NCBI RefSeq assembly: GCF_010131535.1
Contig: NZ_WUBS01000003.1
Span: 248,001 to 312,000 of the forward strand
Direction: 5' to 3'
DNA: 64,000 nt
Origin: Acerihabitans arboris
GTDB lineage: Bacteria > Pseudomonadota > Gammaproteobacteria > Enterobacterales > Enterobacteriaceae
The notes beneath the pieces are model-generated. The model worked only from the letters and a program-made list of their open reading frames with translations, had not been told where the DNA came from and made no database searches. This document shows, piece by piece, positions 42,468-50,933 of this stretch (the first letter of the stretch is position 1; each line of letters opens with the position of its first letter). A program made the translations under genes and the position numbers.

Positions 42468-44439
42468 CGGCCGCAACCTGCAAATCCTGGCGAACTACTG
42501 CGCCGCCGCCGCCGACGCCATGGCGTTTACCCTGATGCGCACCGCCCACTCCACATTTGTAAAGGAAACCGAAGACTTTTCCTGCCAGATTGTCAGTCGC
42601 GCGGGGCTGGCGTTCGCCTCGCCGCGCAGTTTTGGCGCGCCCTGGTACGGCGGCATCGATTACGCCCCGGTGCTGGCGCTGATCGACGATTACCAGGACG
42701 GCGACATCTGCATTACCAACGACGCCTACGCCGGCAACGTCGCCACCCATTCGCCCGATATCCATATCTGGAAACCGGTATTCCACCAGGGCGCCATTGC
42801 CTGTTTTGTCGTCGGCCATATCCACAACACCGACGTGGGCGGCGCGGTGCCGGCATCGCTGTCGCGTTCGCTGACCGACATCGTGCAGGAAGGCCTGCGC
42901 ATTCCGCCGTTGAAGATCGTAACCGGCGGCAAACTCAACCAGGAGGTGGCGCGCATCATGCGCCTTAACGTGCGGGCGCCGGAGCAGAACTGGGGCGATT
43001 TCAACGCGCAGCTCGCCTCGGTCAACATCGGCGAGCGCAAGGTGCATGAGATCATCGACCGCTTCGGCATCGATGATTTCCTGCTGGGGATTGAAAGCAT
43101 CCTGGATTATGCCGAACGGCAGGCGCGCGCGATTATCAAAACCATTCCCGACGGCGAGTATTTTTACGCCGACTACGCCGACGAGGATGGCGAAAACGGC
43201 TATCCGTGCCGGATCGCGGTGACGCTGCGGGTGCGCGGCGATAGCCTGGAACTGGATTATACCGGCAGCGATCCGCAGCTGATGTCCTCGCTCAATATGC
43301 CCACCGGCGGACGCGAACGCCATCCGCTGGCGCTGGTCGGCGTCACCTACGTGCTCGCCACCCTGGACCGGTCGCTGCTGCTCAACGCCGGCACCCTGCG
43401 CCCGACGCGCGCCATCCTGCCGCCGGGCACCATTATGAACTGCGAAGCGCCGGCGGCGGTCGGCATGCGTTCGCTGACCTGCGCCATGTCGCAGATTGCC
43501 ACCGTCGGCGCCTTTGCCCTGGCGATGCCGCACCGTCTGCCGGCCAACTCGCCGGGGGGCAACTCGATCATCAATATCCGTACCGTCGACCGCCATAACC
43601 GCATCGTCGTCGCTTCGCTGGGCCCGGTGGGCGGCGGCGCCGGCGGCACGCCCAGGCACGACGGCCCGGATGGATCCGGCGGCCTGTCGGCGTTTTTAAA
43701 AAATACCCCGATCGAAATCAGCGAAGCGGAAGTGCCGATCCTGTTTAATCGTTACGGACTGGTGGCCGACAGCGCCGGGGCGGGTGAATATCGCGGCGGC
43801 CTGGCGACCCTGATGGAGTTCGTGGTGTCGGCGCCCAATACCACCGTGACCGCGCGCAATCGCAACCGTTCGGTATTTTCCTCGGCCGGCGCGGCGGGCG
43901 GCAAGCCGGGTCGCACCTCCAGCTTCCTGACCAACCCGGGGCGCTATAACGCCGTCGGGCATGGCAATACCGATGTGATCGCCTGCGGTCCCGGCGATGT
44001 CATACGGATCGTGGGGCCGGGAGCGGGGGGTTACGGCCCGGCGCGGCAACGGGCGGCGCAGGCGGTATTGCGCGATTGGCAATGCGGATTTATCAGCCTG
44101 GAGGCGGCGGCGCGGGATTACGGCGTGGTCATTCGCGACGGCGCCGTGGACCCGGCGCAAACCGATCGCCTGCGTGGGGTAATGGCGGCGGACGATCCGG
44201 GCGATCACTTTGACGTCGGCGACGCCCGCCGGAATTTCGAGGCCGTCTGGAGCCCGGCGCGATACGCCCTGCTGACCGCGTTCCTGGCCGCCGCGCCGGT
44301 AATCTGGCGCCATTTCCTCAAGCATAAGGTCTTTGCCGCCGTCGCCGCCGGCACCCACGGCGAACAGCCCCTGGAGCGGCAGATGGACCGGCTGTTCGCC
44401 GATCTCAGGCGGGAGTTCCCGGCCATTTACGGCGGTTAG
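42457..44439 (+). CDS. hyuB: Hydantoinase/oxoprolinase subunit B
   Basis: A 660-residue HyuB-family protein. TLMRTAHSTFVKETEDFSCQIV and GDICITNDAYAGNVATHSPDIHIWKPVF are characteristic metal-bearing regions, and NSPGGNSIINIRTVDRHNR and GVGGGAGGTPRHDGPDG-like stretches follow. It forms the enzyme with HyuA. The usual family length is about 520-600, so the C-terminal part (from about residue 520) is longer than average. The pair sits between an Lrp-type regulator and a SorC regulator, with no transporter of its own apart from the upstream importer. Confidence 0.92.
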   Translation: MAIDGRNLQILANYCAAAADAMAFTLMRTAHSTFVKETEDFSCQIVSRAGLAFASPRSFGAPWYGGIDYAPVLALIDDYQDGDICITNDAYAGNVATHSPDIHIWKPVFHQGAIACFVVGHIHNTDVGGAVPASLSRSLTDIVQEGLRIPPLKIVTGGKLNQEVARIMRLNVRAPEQNWGDFNAQLASVNIGERKVHEIIDRFGIDDFLLGIESILDYAERQARAIIKTIPDGEYFYADYADEDGENGYPCRIAVTLRVRGDSLELDYTGSDPQLMSSLNMPTGGRERHPLALVGVTYVLATLDRSLLLNAGTLRPTRAILPPGTIMNCEAPAAVGMRSLTCAMSQIATVGAFALAMPHRLPANSPGGNSIINIRTVDRHNRIVVASLGPVGGGAGGTPRHDGPDGSGGLSAFLKNTPIEISEAEVPILFNRYGLVADSAGAGEYRGGLATLMEFVVSAPNTTVTARNRNRSVFSSAGAAGGKPGRTSSFLTNPGRYNAVGHGNTDVIACGPGDVIRIVGPGAGGYGPARQRAAQAVLRDWQCGFISLEAAARDYGVVIRDGAVDPAQTDRLRGVMAADDPGDHFDVGDARRNFEAVWSPARYALLTAFLAAAPVIWRHFLKHKVFAAVAAGTHGEQPLERQMDRLFADLRREFPAIYGG

Positions 44440-44541
44440 GCCCGCGCTCAGCGTGGCGGGAACGCGGGCCTGGGCCGGCGGGCGCAGATACCGGCGTCAT
44501 TCTACGCCGCGGAAAGGCAGGCGCCTATACCGGCGTCGTTC
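44440..44541. repeat. Inverted and direct repeats between hyuB and the SorC gene
   Basis: GCCCGCG (44440-44446) and CGCGGGC (44463-44469) form a 7-bp stem directly after the hyuB stop, with no T-run. ATACCGGCGTC(A/G)TTC occurs at 44488 and 44527, the second copy running into the SorC stop codon. The region separates two convergent genes, so it probably acts in transcript ending. Confidence 0.45.
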
Positions 44542-45472
44542 AGGCCGCCGGCAGGCGGTCCAGTATCGCCTGCGCCGTATTGACGTCGGTCACCAGGCAA
44601 TTGATCATGCCCGATCGCACCGCGCCGATAATGCCGGCGGCTTTCTCTGGCGTGGCGGCCACGCCGACGGTCAGCGGCGTGCGCCTCAGCTGTTCCGGCG
44701 AGGCGGCAATCATCCGCGCCTCCCCTTCCCAATGCAGCACTTCCCCGCTCTCGGTGACGTAATGGCGCAGCACGTCGCCGGCCGCCCGGCTCAAGGTTGT
44801 TTCATCCGCGGTGGCGGTGGTGGATTCGCCGGGTTTCGGCGCATGGGTCAGGCCGATGCCGACCACCGCCACATCCAGCCGGTCCCATAACGAAATAATA
44901 TCCTGCACGCTGCGATCGGCGAGAAACGCGTCGCGCAGCTCGGCGGACGAAATATAGGGCGCATGCAGGAAATGGGGCTTGCCTTCCATCTGCTCGGCGG
45001 CGCGGCGCACGAATTCGGTGATCTGGAAATGAGGCGCGGCCTGCTGCATACCGCCGTTCAGCGCCACGGTCAGGATGCCCGGCATGCGCGGCATGCCCGC
45101 CAGGGTCACCTCCCGTACCGCCCGGCCCCAGCCGATGCCCAGCACCGAGCCGGCGCCCAGTCCCGCCTGCTCCAGCAACGTCGCCAGCGGCGCGGCCAGC
45201 GAACCCAGCACATTGGCCGGCGGCGCATCCACCACAAACGCCTTCTTTAATCCCAGACGCTTAATCAGATCCGCCGTCATATTCTCGGGGGAAGAGAGCG
45301 CCACCACCTCGATGCGCACGATGCCCGCGGCGCGCGCTTTATTCAGCAGTCGTGAAATAGTCGCGGTGGAGACGTCGAACTTGCGCGCAATCTCCACCTG
45401 GGGCATGTCGGACTCGTAATGCAGCTTCGCCACCATATGCATCATGGCGCGCGTGGCTGCAAGATCTTGCAA
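44540..45472 (-). CDS. SorC/DeoR-type sugar-binding transcriptional regulator
   Basis: A regulator of about 310 residues. An N-terminal HTH (VAKLHYESDMPQVEIARKFDVSTATISRLLNKARAAGIVRIEV) precedes a sugar-phosphate-binding domain of the SorC/CggR kind from about residue 58. There is no ATG at the family's usual start: the frame begins at TTG (45472), or at CTG (45487), which would add KEPI and has AAAGGA nearby; an in-frame stop lies just upstream. It is divergent from the aldolase gene, and the shared promoter contains palindromes and a repeated 11-mer. The effector is probably the phosphosugar handled by the aldolase/PTS genes. Confidence 0.9.
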   Translation of the reverse strand: MQDLAATRAMMHMVAKLHYESDMPQVEIARKFDVSTATISRLLNKARAAGIVRIEVVALSSPENMTADLIKRLGLKKAFVVDAPPANVLGSLAAPLATLLEQAGLGAGSVLGIGWGRAVREVTLAGMPRMPGILTVALNGGMQQAAPHFQITEFVRRAAEQMEGKPHFLHAPYISSAELRDAFLADRSVQDIISLWDRLDVAVVGIGLTHAPKPGESTTATADETTLSRAAGDVLRHYVTESGEVLHWEGEARMIAASPEQLRRTPLTVGVAATPEKAAGIIGAVRSGMINCLVTDVNTAQAILDRLPAA

Positions 45473-45502
45473 AATTGGCTCTTTCAGCTTGAAATTCCTT
45501 TC

Positions 45503-45612
45503 TGTAATGTATTACACTCAGCAAATCGATTGGGGAATTATTGCGCAATACGGTGGAAATTGCAATCGGTCCCCAGGGAGAAACCCCTTATAAACCGGCG
45601 GATTGGGGAATT
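45503..45612. promoter_or_regulatory. Divergent promoter region of the SorC regulator and aldolase with repeated elements
   Basis: Three elements are seen: a perfect palindrome TGTAAT-GT-ATTACA (45503-45516), a perfect ATTGCGCAAT (45540-45549), and an 11-bp direct repeat ATTGGGGAATT at 45529 and 45602, 73 bp apart (about seven helical turns). SorC-type proteins bind as tetramers and can loop DNA, which would suit the spacing. Binding is inferred. Confidence 0.5.
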
Positions 45613-45704
45613 TTCCTCCCTTTTTCTCAAGGATGATGAAGGCGATAGGTAAATGGTAAATGAGCGTTTTTTGTCTGTAATAAATTTCATCAAAGGAGAA
45701 TTTC

Positions 45705-46649
45705 ATGTCAAAAATGTCCACCTCAGAATTACGCAGCTATCAACAAATCTGTGGCAGCGACGGCGCCATGATGGTTATCGCCTGCGATCAGCGAGGTGCC
45801 ATGCGCAGCCTGCTATCCAACGATCCCGCGCGGCAGGCGCAGATTTCCGAACGCGAGCTGGGCTTTATCAAGGCGGATATCACCCGCTACCTGGCAAGCC
45901 AGGCTTCATGCGTACTGGTCGATCCGGTCTGCGCGGTGCCGCAGCTGGTGGATGACGGCATTATTGCGCGCGACACGGCGCTGCTTATCGGCCTTGACGC
46001 CTCCGGGTTTGACACCACGCCGGAAGGCTACCGCCTTTCCCGGCTGGCTGCGAACATCAGCGCCAGGCGGGTACGCGAACTCGGCGCCACCGGCGGCAAA
46101 ATCATGGTCTACCTGCGCTCGGATCGCGAAGGAGCGAACCAGCACAATATCGACATACTGCGCCATTGCATCGAGGATTTCACCCGCGAGGATTTATTGT
46201 TGGTGGTTGAGTTCCTGACGTATAAACTCGATGATGAAACGGACGAGGAATTTAAGCAGAAAATCCCGGAGCTTATCTACGGCGGCACCAAAATCTGCCT
46301 TGAATGCGGGGCCAAGGTGCTGAAGTTGCCTTATCCCGGTTCGCCGCAGGCCTGCGCGGACATCACCCAACTGGCCGGCGACGTACCCTGGGCCGTGCTC
46401 TCCGCGGGAGTGGATCACGCCACGTTCCTTACCCAGGTCGCGGACGCCATGAGCAAAGGCGCCTCCGGGGTGATTGCGGGCCGTTCGTTATGGAAAGACT
46501 GTATTTCCCTGGATCGCAGCGCCACCAGGGAAAAACTGGAAACCCTGGCCATTCCACGGCTGAATGAGCTCCAGGCCGTGATTAAACAATACTTCCACGC
46601 GGGCCGGCAACACGACGACGCGCGGTCTGGGCAGGTAAAACATGTCTGA
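45705..46649 (+). CDS. Class I aldolase of the LacD/sulfofructose-phosphate aldolase family
   Basis: A 314-residue Schiff-base aldolase. The N-terminus MVIACDQRGAMRSLL and GLDASGFDTTPEGYRLS match the tagatose-1,6-bisphosphate aldolase LacD and YihT group; the probable Schiff-base Lys is in CGAKVLKLPYPGSP (about residue 204-207). It cleaves a ketose 1-phosphate or 1,6-bisphosphate to dihydroxyacetone phosphate and an aldehyde. AAAGGAG precedes the ATG. The gene overlaps the following kinase gene by 8 bp, and a phosphofructokinase-like gene lies in the next operon, fitting a phosphorylate-then-cleave route. Confidence 0.85.
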   Translation: MSKMSTSELRSYQQICGSDGAMMVIACDQRGAMRSLLSNDPARQAQISERELGFIKADITRYLASQASCVLVDPVCAVPQLVDDGIIARDTALLIGLDASGFDTTPEGYRLSRLAANISARRVRELGATGGKIMVYLRSDREGANQHNIDILRHCIEDFTREDLLLVVEFLTYKLDDETDEEFKQKIPELIYGGTKICLECGAKVLKLPYPGSPQACADITQLAGDVPWAVLSAGVDHATFLTQVADAMSKGASGVIAGRSLWKDCISLDRSATREKLETLAIPRLNELQAVIKQYFHAGRQHDDARSGQVKHV

Positions 46650-47286
46650 CAAGAGCGCGGCGAACGACATCAATCGGTTTACCCGGGTAAACGACGCCAA
46701 GGTGTCGCCTCATGGGCAACAGGTCGATGAAAACGGCAAGCGGATTATCATGGTTAACGGTATCCCCGCCTCCGGTAAAAGCGCCCTCGCCGAACGTCTC
46801 TCGCAGCAGGCCGGCTGGCTCAAGCTCTCCCTTGACGGCATAAAAAATCCGTTCCTGCAGCATCTCGACGGCGTGGATCGGGCCTTTAACCGTACGCTGG
46901 GAAAAGCGAGCTACCAGGTGATTTGGTCCATCGTGGCGGATGCCCCGGCGGGCAGTACCTTTATTGTTGACGCCTGGTTCGGTTTCCAGCCCAGGGAGCT
47001 GCTACGGGATTACCTGGCGCAGGCGGGCGTGACGCGCCTGGTTGAAGTCTGGTGCCAGATTTCCGCTGAACGGGTCGCCGGCCGGTATGCCGCACGGCTC
47101 GGGGAAAGGTTGCCCGGCCATCCCGGCGCCGAGTATATCGCCGAATTGCGGGCGCTGGCGGAACGCGCCGGGCCGATGCAATTAGGGCCGGTATATTCCG
47201 TCGATCAGGATCGGGACCAGCCGCCGGACGTTGGCATTATTTATGACTGGATATTACACCAGCTGCCGCGGTCAAAAATAGCATAA
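46642..47286 (+). CDS. P-loop kinase-like protein (zeta-toxin/gluconokinase-like fold)
   Basis: A 214-residue P-loop NTPase. Walker A is VNGIPASGKSALAERLS (about residue 35-50), followed by LSLDGIKNPFLQHLDGVDR; AAA-like lid and a C-terminal YSVDQDRDQPPD. Small-molecule kinases of this form phosphorylate sugars, nucleosides or amino acids. The product cannot be told. Translational coupling with the aldolase implies that its substrate is part of the same pathway, probably a sugar fragment or the cleaved aldehyde. Confidence 0.75.
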   Translation: MSDKSAANDINRFTRVNDAKVSPHGQQVDENGKRIIMVNGIPASGKSALAERLSQQAGWLKLSLDGIKNPFLQHLDGVDRAFNRTLGKASYQVIWSIVADAPAGSTFIVDAWFGFQPRELLRDYLAQAGVTRLVEVWCQISAERVAGRYAARLGERLPGHPGAEYIAELRALAERAGPMQLGPVYSVDQDRDQPPDVGIIYDWILHQLPRSKIA

Positions 47287-47518
47287 CCACTTAATGTAAG
47301 GATATTACCGGCCATGAGCCTGAAATAATATGGCACGCCGTCTTAGATGGCCGCCTGAATATATAAATAGAGCCAATAGTATTGCTCGTGATTATTTTTA
47401 TAACATGCATTCATTAATATTTACATTAAGGTAGAAATAGATAAAGATAGATCACAGTTTTTATCAGTTAAAAAAACCATACTAGTATAAATCCATACTT
47501 ATCCGAATAAGGGTCTTT
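47287..47518 (+). promoter_or_regulatory. Promoter region of the PTS operon
   Basis: This AT-rich region has a candidate -10 TATAAA (47486-47491), a CRP half-site TCACA (47452-47456) upstream, and a direct repeat CCATACT at 47477 and 47493. A catabolite-controlled promoter would be normal for a PTS operon; the other CRP half-site is poor, so the call is tentative. Confidence 0.4.
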
Positions 47519-47962
47519 ATGTTAACGGACTGGATTAATAAAAGTAATGTTCGCTTAATTAATCGGGCGAAAGACTGGCATAGCGCGGTGGCGTTATCCG
47601 TGCAGCCATTGATCGATCAGAACGCGGTCGAGAGCCGGTACCTTCAGGCTATTTTCACCATGCACGAACAAATTGGTCCTTACTATGTCCTGGGCGAAGG
47701 CATCGCCATGCCCCATGCCCGCCCTGAGGAAGGCGTAATTAAAACCGCGCTGTCCCTGGTTATCGTTTCGGAAGGAGTGGAGTTCGGCAGCGAAGACAAC
47801 GATCCGGTATATATCATTTTTGCCCTGGCGGCGGTCGACAGCCATTCACATATTGAAATGATCGTGAGCCTGTCGAAACTGTTTTGCGATGAGGAGGCGG
47901 TGAACACATTAAAACTGGCGCAGGATGAACAGGAAATTTTGGCCATACTTAGCCAATTCTGA
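47519..47962 (+). CDS. PTS EIIA component, ascorbate/mannitol-like
   Basis: A 147-residue EIIA domain of the UlaC/FrvA type. The phosphorylated His is His66 in LGEGIAMPHARPEEGV, the family signature. It accepts phosphate from HPr and passes it to the EIIB at 48995. It is the first gene of a rightward operon EIIA, PFK-like, EIIB, EIIC, small TPR-like. The ribosome site (AAGGGTC) is weak. Confidence 0.93.
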   Translation: MLTDWINKSNVRLINRAKDWHSAVALSVQPLIDQNAVESRYLQAIFTMHEQIGPYYVLGEGIAMPHARPEEGVIKTALSLVIVSEGVEFGSEDNDPVYIIFALAAVDSHSHIEMIVSLSKLFCDEEAVNTLKLAQDEQEILAILSQF

Positions 47963-47986
47963 AAAAAGAATAACGAAAAGTGAATC

Positions 47987-48982
47987 TTGATGAAAAAAGT
48001 AGCCATTATCGCCAGTGGCGGTGATGCCGTGGGGATTAACTCCGCCATCAACGCATTATTACAGCGCGAAGAGCTGGATATCATTGCTTTTCACGGCGGT
48101 TATGACGGCATTATTGAACAATTGCCTTTTATCCTGTCGTCAGGCGATGTCCAGGGCGCGGTGTCCTGCGGCAGGAACCTGCTGAGAAGCGCGCGCAGCC
48201 GTTCGCCGCTGACCCGTGGAGGACGCGATAGCCTGCGCGATCGCCTGCGGCGCCTGGCGGTTGACCAGTTGGTGGTGTTTGGCGGCGGCGGTTCGTCACA
48301 GGCGGCGTGGCTGCTGGATCAGGAAGGATTGCCGACGGTGGTCCTGCCGATGTCCATCGACAACGATATCCAGGGCACGCAGTACAGCATCGGCTTTAAC
48401 AGCGCGGTGGAAGTGGTTACCCAGGCCCTGGATCTGCTGCATAACACCGCGCAGAACATGGAGGGACGCGTGTTCATGCTGGAAGTGTTCGGCGCCGACG
48501 CGGGACATATGGCGCTGGCCGGCGCCCTGGCCGGAGGGGCGCACGCGGTGATATTGCCCGAGTTCCCGCTGGATATCGACCGGCTGAGCGCCAGGCTGGC
48601 GGCGCGCCTGTCCGAACCGCACGGTTATGCGCTGGTGGTGTGCGCCGAAGGGTATCCGATGGCGGACGCGCATTTTGCCGGTTCCCAGGGGGTGTCGATT
48701 AAAATCGGCCGTCTGCTGGAAAACCGGCTTGGCTTCAAAATACGTCACACCGTGCTGGGATACTGCCAGCGGGCCGCGTCGCCGTCGGTCCAGGATCGGT
48801 TATTAGCGTTAACCCTGGCGCAGCGGGCGGCAAACGCCATTCTCGCCGGTGAGCATGGCATATTGATTGGCATTCAGGATGGACAGGCCGTGAGCTGTCC
48901 GCTGGAACAGGCGTTAAGCGGTAAGCGTCAGCTTGATGCCGGACTGGTGGCGGCGGCGATTAACCTACAGATGATCACCTAA
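47987..48982 (+). CDS. Divergent 6-phosphofructokinase-family protein with missing Mg-site Asp
   Basis: A 331-residue PfkA-family protein. Conserved: ASGGDAVGINSAI (ATP loop), catalytic Asp124 in SIDNDIQGT, Arg69 in RSARS, Arg160 in EGRVFMLEVFGAD, Arg in GYCQRAASP. Changed: GGDGS is GGGGS (Asp103 of E. coli replaced by Gly100), MGR is FGA, and the GHIQRGG His is Tyr. Loss of the Mg-ligand Asp and of MGR suggests altered nucleotide or sugar use, perhaps another ketose phosphate such as tagatose-6-phosphate. It lies between EIIA and EIIB genes, and a LacD-type aldolase in the adjoining operon would cleave its product. Confidence 0.85.
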   Translation: MMKKVAIIASGGDAVGINSAINALLQREELDIIAFHGGYDGIIEQLPFILSSGDVQGAVSCGRNLLRSARSRSPLTRGGRDSLRDRLRRLAVDQLVVFGGGGSSQAAWLLDQEGLPTVVLPMSIDNDIQGTQYSIGFNSAVEVVTQALDLLHNTAQNMEGRVFMLEVFGADAGHMALAGALAGGAHAVILPEFPLDIDRLSARLAARLSEPHGYALVVCAEGYPMADAHFAGSQGVSIKIGRLLENRLGFKIRHTVLGYCQRAASPSVQDRLLALTLAQRAANAILAGEHGILIGIQDGQAVSCPLEQALSGKRQLDAGLVAAAINLQMIT

Positions 48983-48994
48983 GGAACCTTTATT

Positions 48995-49294
48995 ATGAAA
49001 AAATTATCAATTCTGGCGGTATGCGGGGCAGGACTGGGCAGCAGTTTTGCATGTGAAATGAGCATTGAGGCGGCCTTGAAAGATCTGGGCGTGGATGCGG
49101 ATTTATCCCATTGCGATATTTCCAGCGCCACCTCGACCAGGGCGGACATTATCATGACCGGCGAAAATTTTCGATCGCAGTTCCAGCACTATACGATAAA
49201 CGCCACCATTATTTACCTTAAAAGATTAGTTGATAAGAACGAAATAAAAGAAAAACTAACGCCGGTATTACAGGAAAAGGGCTACCTGGCTTGA
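48995..49294 (+). CDS. PTS EIIB component, ascorbate-like
   Basis: A 99-residue UlaB-type EIIB. The phosphorylated Cys lies in the N-terminal LAVCGAGLGSSFACEM motif. It takes phosphate from EIIA and hands it to the substrate at EIIC. The gene is 12 bp after the PFK-like gene. Confidence 0.93.
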   Translation: MKKLSILAVCGAGLGSSFACEMSIEAALKDLGVDADLSHCDISSATSTRADIIMTGENFRSQFQHYTINATIIYLKRLVDKNEIKEKLTPVLQEKGYLA

Positions 49295-49344
49295 TACTTA
49301 TTAAATAATAATCCGATTATTGCGAACCCTACAGGGGACTCATT

Positions 49345-50610
49345 ATGTCTTTTCTCCATTTTATTGTCAACGATGTACTCGGCCAGGCGTCCATACTGAT
49401 ATCCCTGATTGCCATGATTGGGCTTATTGCATTAAAGAAAAGCCCCGGCCAGGTTATTACCGGCACGATGAAAACGCTGTTGGGATTTTTAGTCCTGCTG
49501 GCCGGCGCCAATATTATCGTTAATGCGCTGAACTTCCTGGGCGACGTTTTCCAGAAAGGATTTCATATGCGCGGGGTGGTCACCGACGTAGGTTCCATCG
49601 CCGGTATCGCGCAGCAAACCCTCGGACGGGAAACCGCCCTGATCATGGTTCTGGCGTTTATGATAAATATCTTAATCGCCCGTTTCACACGTTATAAATA
49701 TATTTTCCTTACCGGCCAGGCTTCACTGTGGATGGCCACGGTCTGTTCGGTCATTGGTTATATGGGCGGGCTGCGGGGAACGGAATTAATTATTATCGGC
49801 GGCGTTATAGCCGGCGTCATGGCAGTCGGCATGCCGGTGCTGGCGCAGCCCATCGTGCGCAAGATAACCGGCTCGGACGATATTGCGCTGGGCCATTTCT
49901 GCACCATCGGTTATATCGTGCAGGCGGGCGTGGCCAAGCTGACCGGCGATGTCAGCAAAAGCACCGAGGATCTCGAGTTGCCCCAATCGTTTTCCTTTCT
50001 GCAGGATACCTATCTTTCCATGATGGTGGTGATGATCCCGGTGTATCTGATCCCATCCATTGCCGCTGGGCCAGCGGTGATTGCACCTTATGCCAACGGC
50101 GTCAACTACCTGGTGTACGCCTTCCTGCAATCGGTGCAGTTCGTGGTCGGGGTCTATGTGCTGCTGGCCGGCGTCAGGCTGCTGCTGGCGGAAATCGTAC
50201 CGGCGTTTCGCGGCATCGCGCTGCGCATCGTGCCGAACGCCATTCCGGCGCTGGACTGCCCGGTGCTGTTCCCCTATGCGCCGAACGCGGTGATCATCGG
50301 TTTTATTTCCACCACCATCGGCTCGATTATCGGCATGTTCCTGTTCCCGAGCATCGGCCTGGCGATGATCCTGCCGGGCATGCTGACCAATTTCTTTGCC
50401 GGCGGCACCGCGGGTATCTTCGGCAACGCGGTGGGCGGCAGGCGGGGCGCCATTATCGGCGGCGTGTTCCATGGGCTGTTTATAACGCTGCTGCCCGCTC
50501 TGCTGTTGCCGCTGCTCGGCCAGTACGGCTTTTCCAACGTGACGTTCAGCGATTCGGACGTTATCGGCGTCGGACTGGTGTTCGGCCATATTCTTAACTT
50601 TTTCCATTAA
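49345..50610 (+). CDS. PTS EIIC component, UlaA-like
   Basis: A 421-residue membrane permease of the ascorbate (SgaT/UlaA) superfamily, with about 11 TM segments. HFIVNDVLGQASILISLIAMIGLIALKKSPGQVITGTMKT matches the UlaA N-terminus. In the E. coli ula system the ascorbate-6-phosphate lactonase UlaG and the UlaDEF enzymes follow; none is seen here, so the substrate is probably another sugar acid or polyol. The neighbours PFK-like and LacD-like fit a hexose or hexitol phosphate better. Confidence 0.9.
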   Translation: MSFLHFIVNDVLGQASILISLIAMIGLIALKKSPGQVITGTMKTLLGFLVLLAGANIIVNALNFLGDVFQKGFHMRGVVTDVGSIAGIAQQTLGRETALIMVLAFMINILIARFTRYKYIFLTGQASLWMATVCSVIGYMGGLRGTELIIIGGVIAGVMAVGMPVLAQPIVRKITGSDDIALGHFCTIGYIVQAGVAKLTGDVSKSTEDLELPQSFSFLQDTYLSMMVVMIPVYLIPSIAAGPAVIAPYANGVNYLVYAFLQSVQFVVGVYVLLAGVRLLLAEIVPAFRGIALRIVPNAIPALDCPVLFPYAPNAVIIGFISTTIGSIIGMFLFPSIGLAMILPGMLTNFFAGGTAGIFGNAVGGRRGAIIGGVFHGLFITLLPALLLPLLGQYGFSNVTFSDSDVIGVGLVFGHILNFFH

Positions 50611-50627
50611 TCGCGTGCGGAGGATCT

Positions 50628-50933
50628 ATGGTCTCGTCGATTGAAGCCATTCTGGCGCAGGACCTGGCGCCGAAAGAGTGCGCCAAGGCGCTTAACGAGC
50701 TGGGTAAAACCTTGTTTGAGCAGCAGGATGCGGACGGCGCCATCGCCTGCTGGGAAAAAAGCGTCGAGTGCTACGGCAAGCCCGGCCCCGCCCAGGCGCA
50801 GCTGATGAAGGCCTATAACCTGAAACGGCGGCAGTGCTCGGAGCACGGCGATAGCGCGGGCATCGAGACTTTTTCCCAGAAGATCGATGCGCTGATGCAG
50901 CAAAGCAAGGACGCCATCCGATATGGCTTCTGA
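50628..50933 (+). CDS. Small TPR-like protein of unknown function
   Basis: A 101-residue acidic-amphipathic protein, not recognised. The segment ALNELGKTLFEQQDADGAIACWEKSVECYG fits one tetratricopeptide repeat, with a second imperfect helical pair after it. No signal peptide or membrane segment. It has its own GGAGG ribosome site, 17 bp after the EIIC stop, and is probably part of the PTS operon; a role as an adapter is only a guess. Confidence 0.65.
   Translation: MVSSIEAILAQDLAPKECAKALNELGKTLFEQQDADGAIACWEKSVECYGKPGPAQAQLMKAYNLKRRQCSEHGDSAGIETFSQKIDALMQQSKDAIRYGF

Noticed and set aside
47519..50610. ulaABC ascorbate utilisation operon
   Set aside because: Only the PTS components match; the ascorbate-specific enzymes are missing and PFK and aldolase genes are present.
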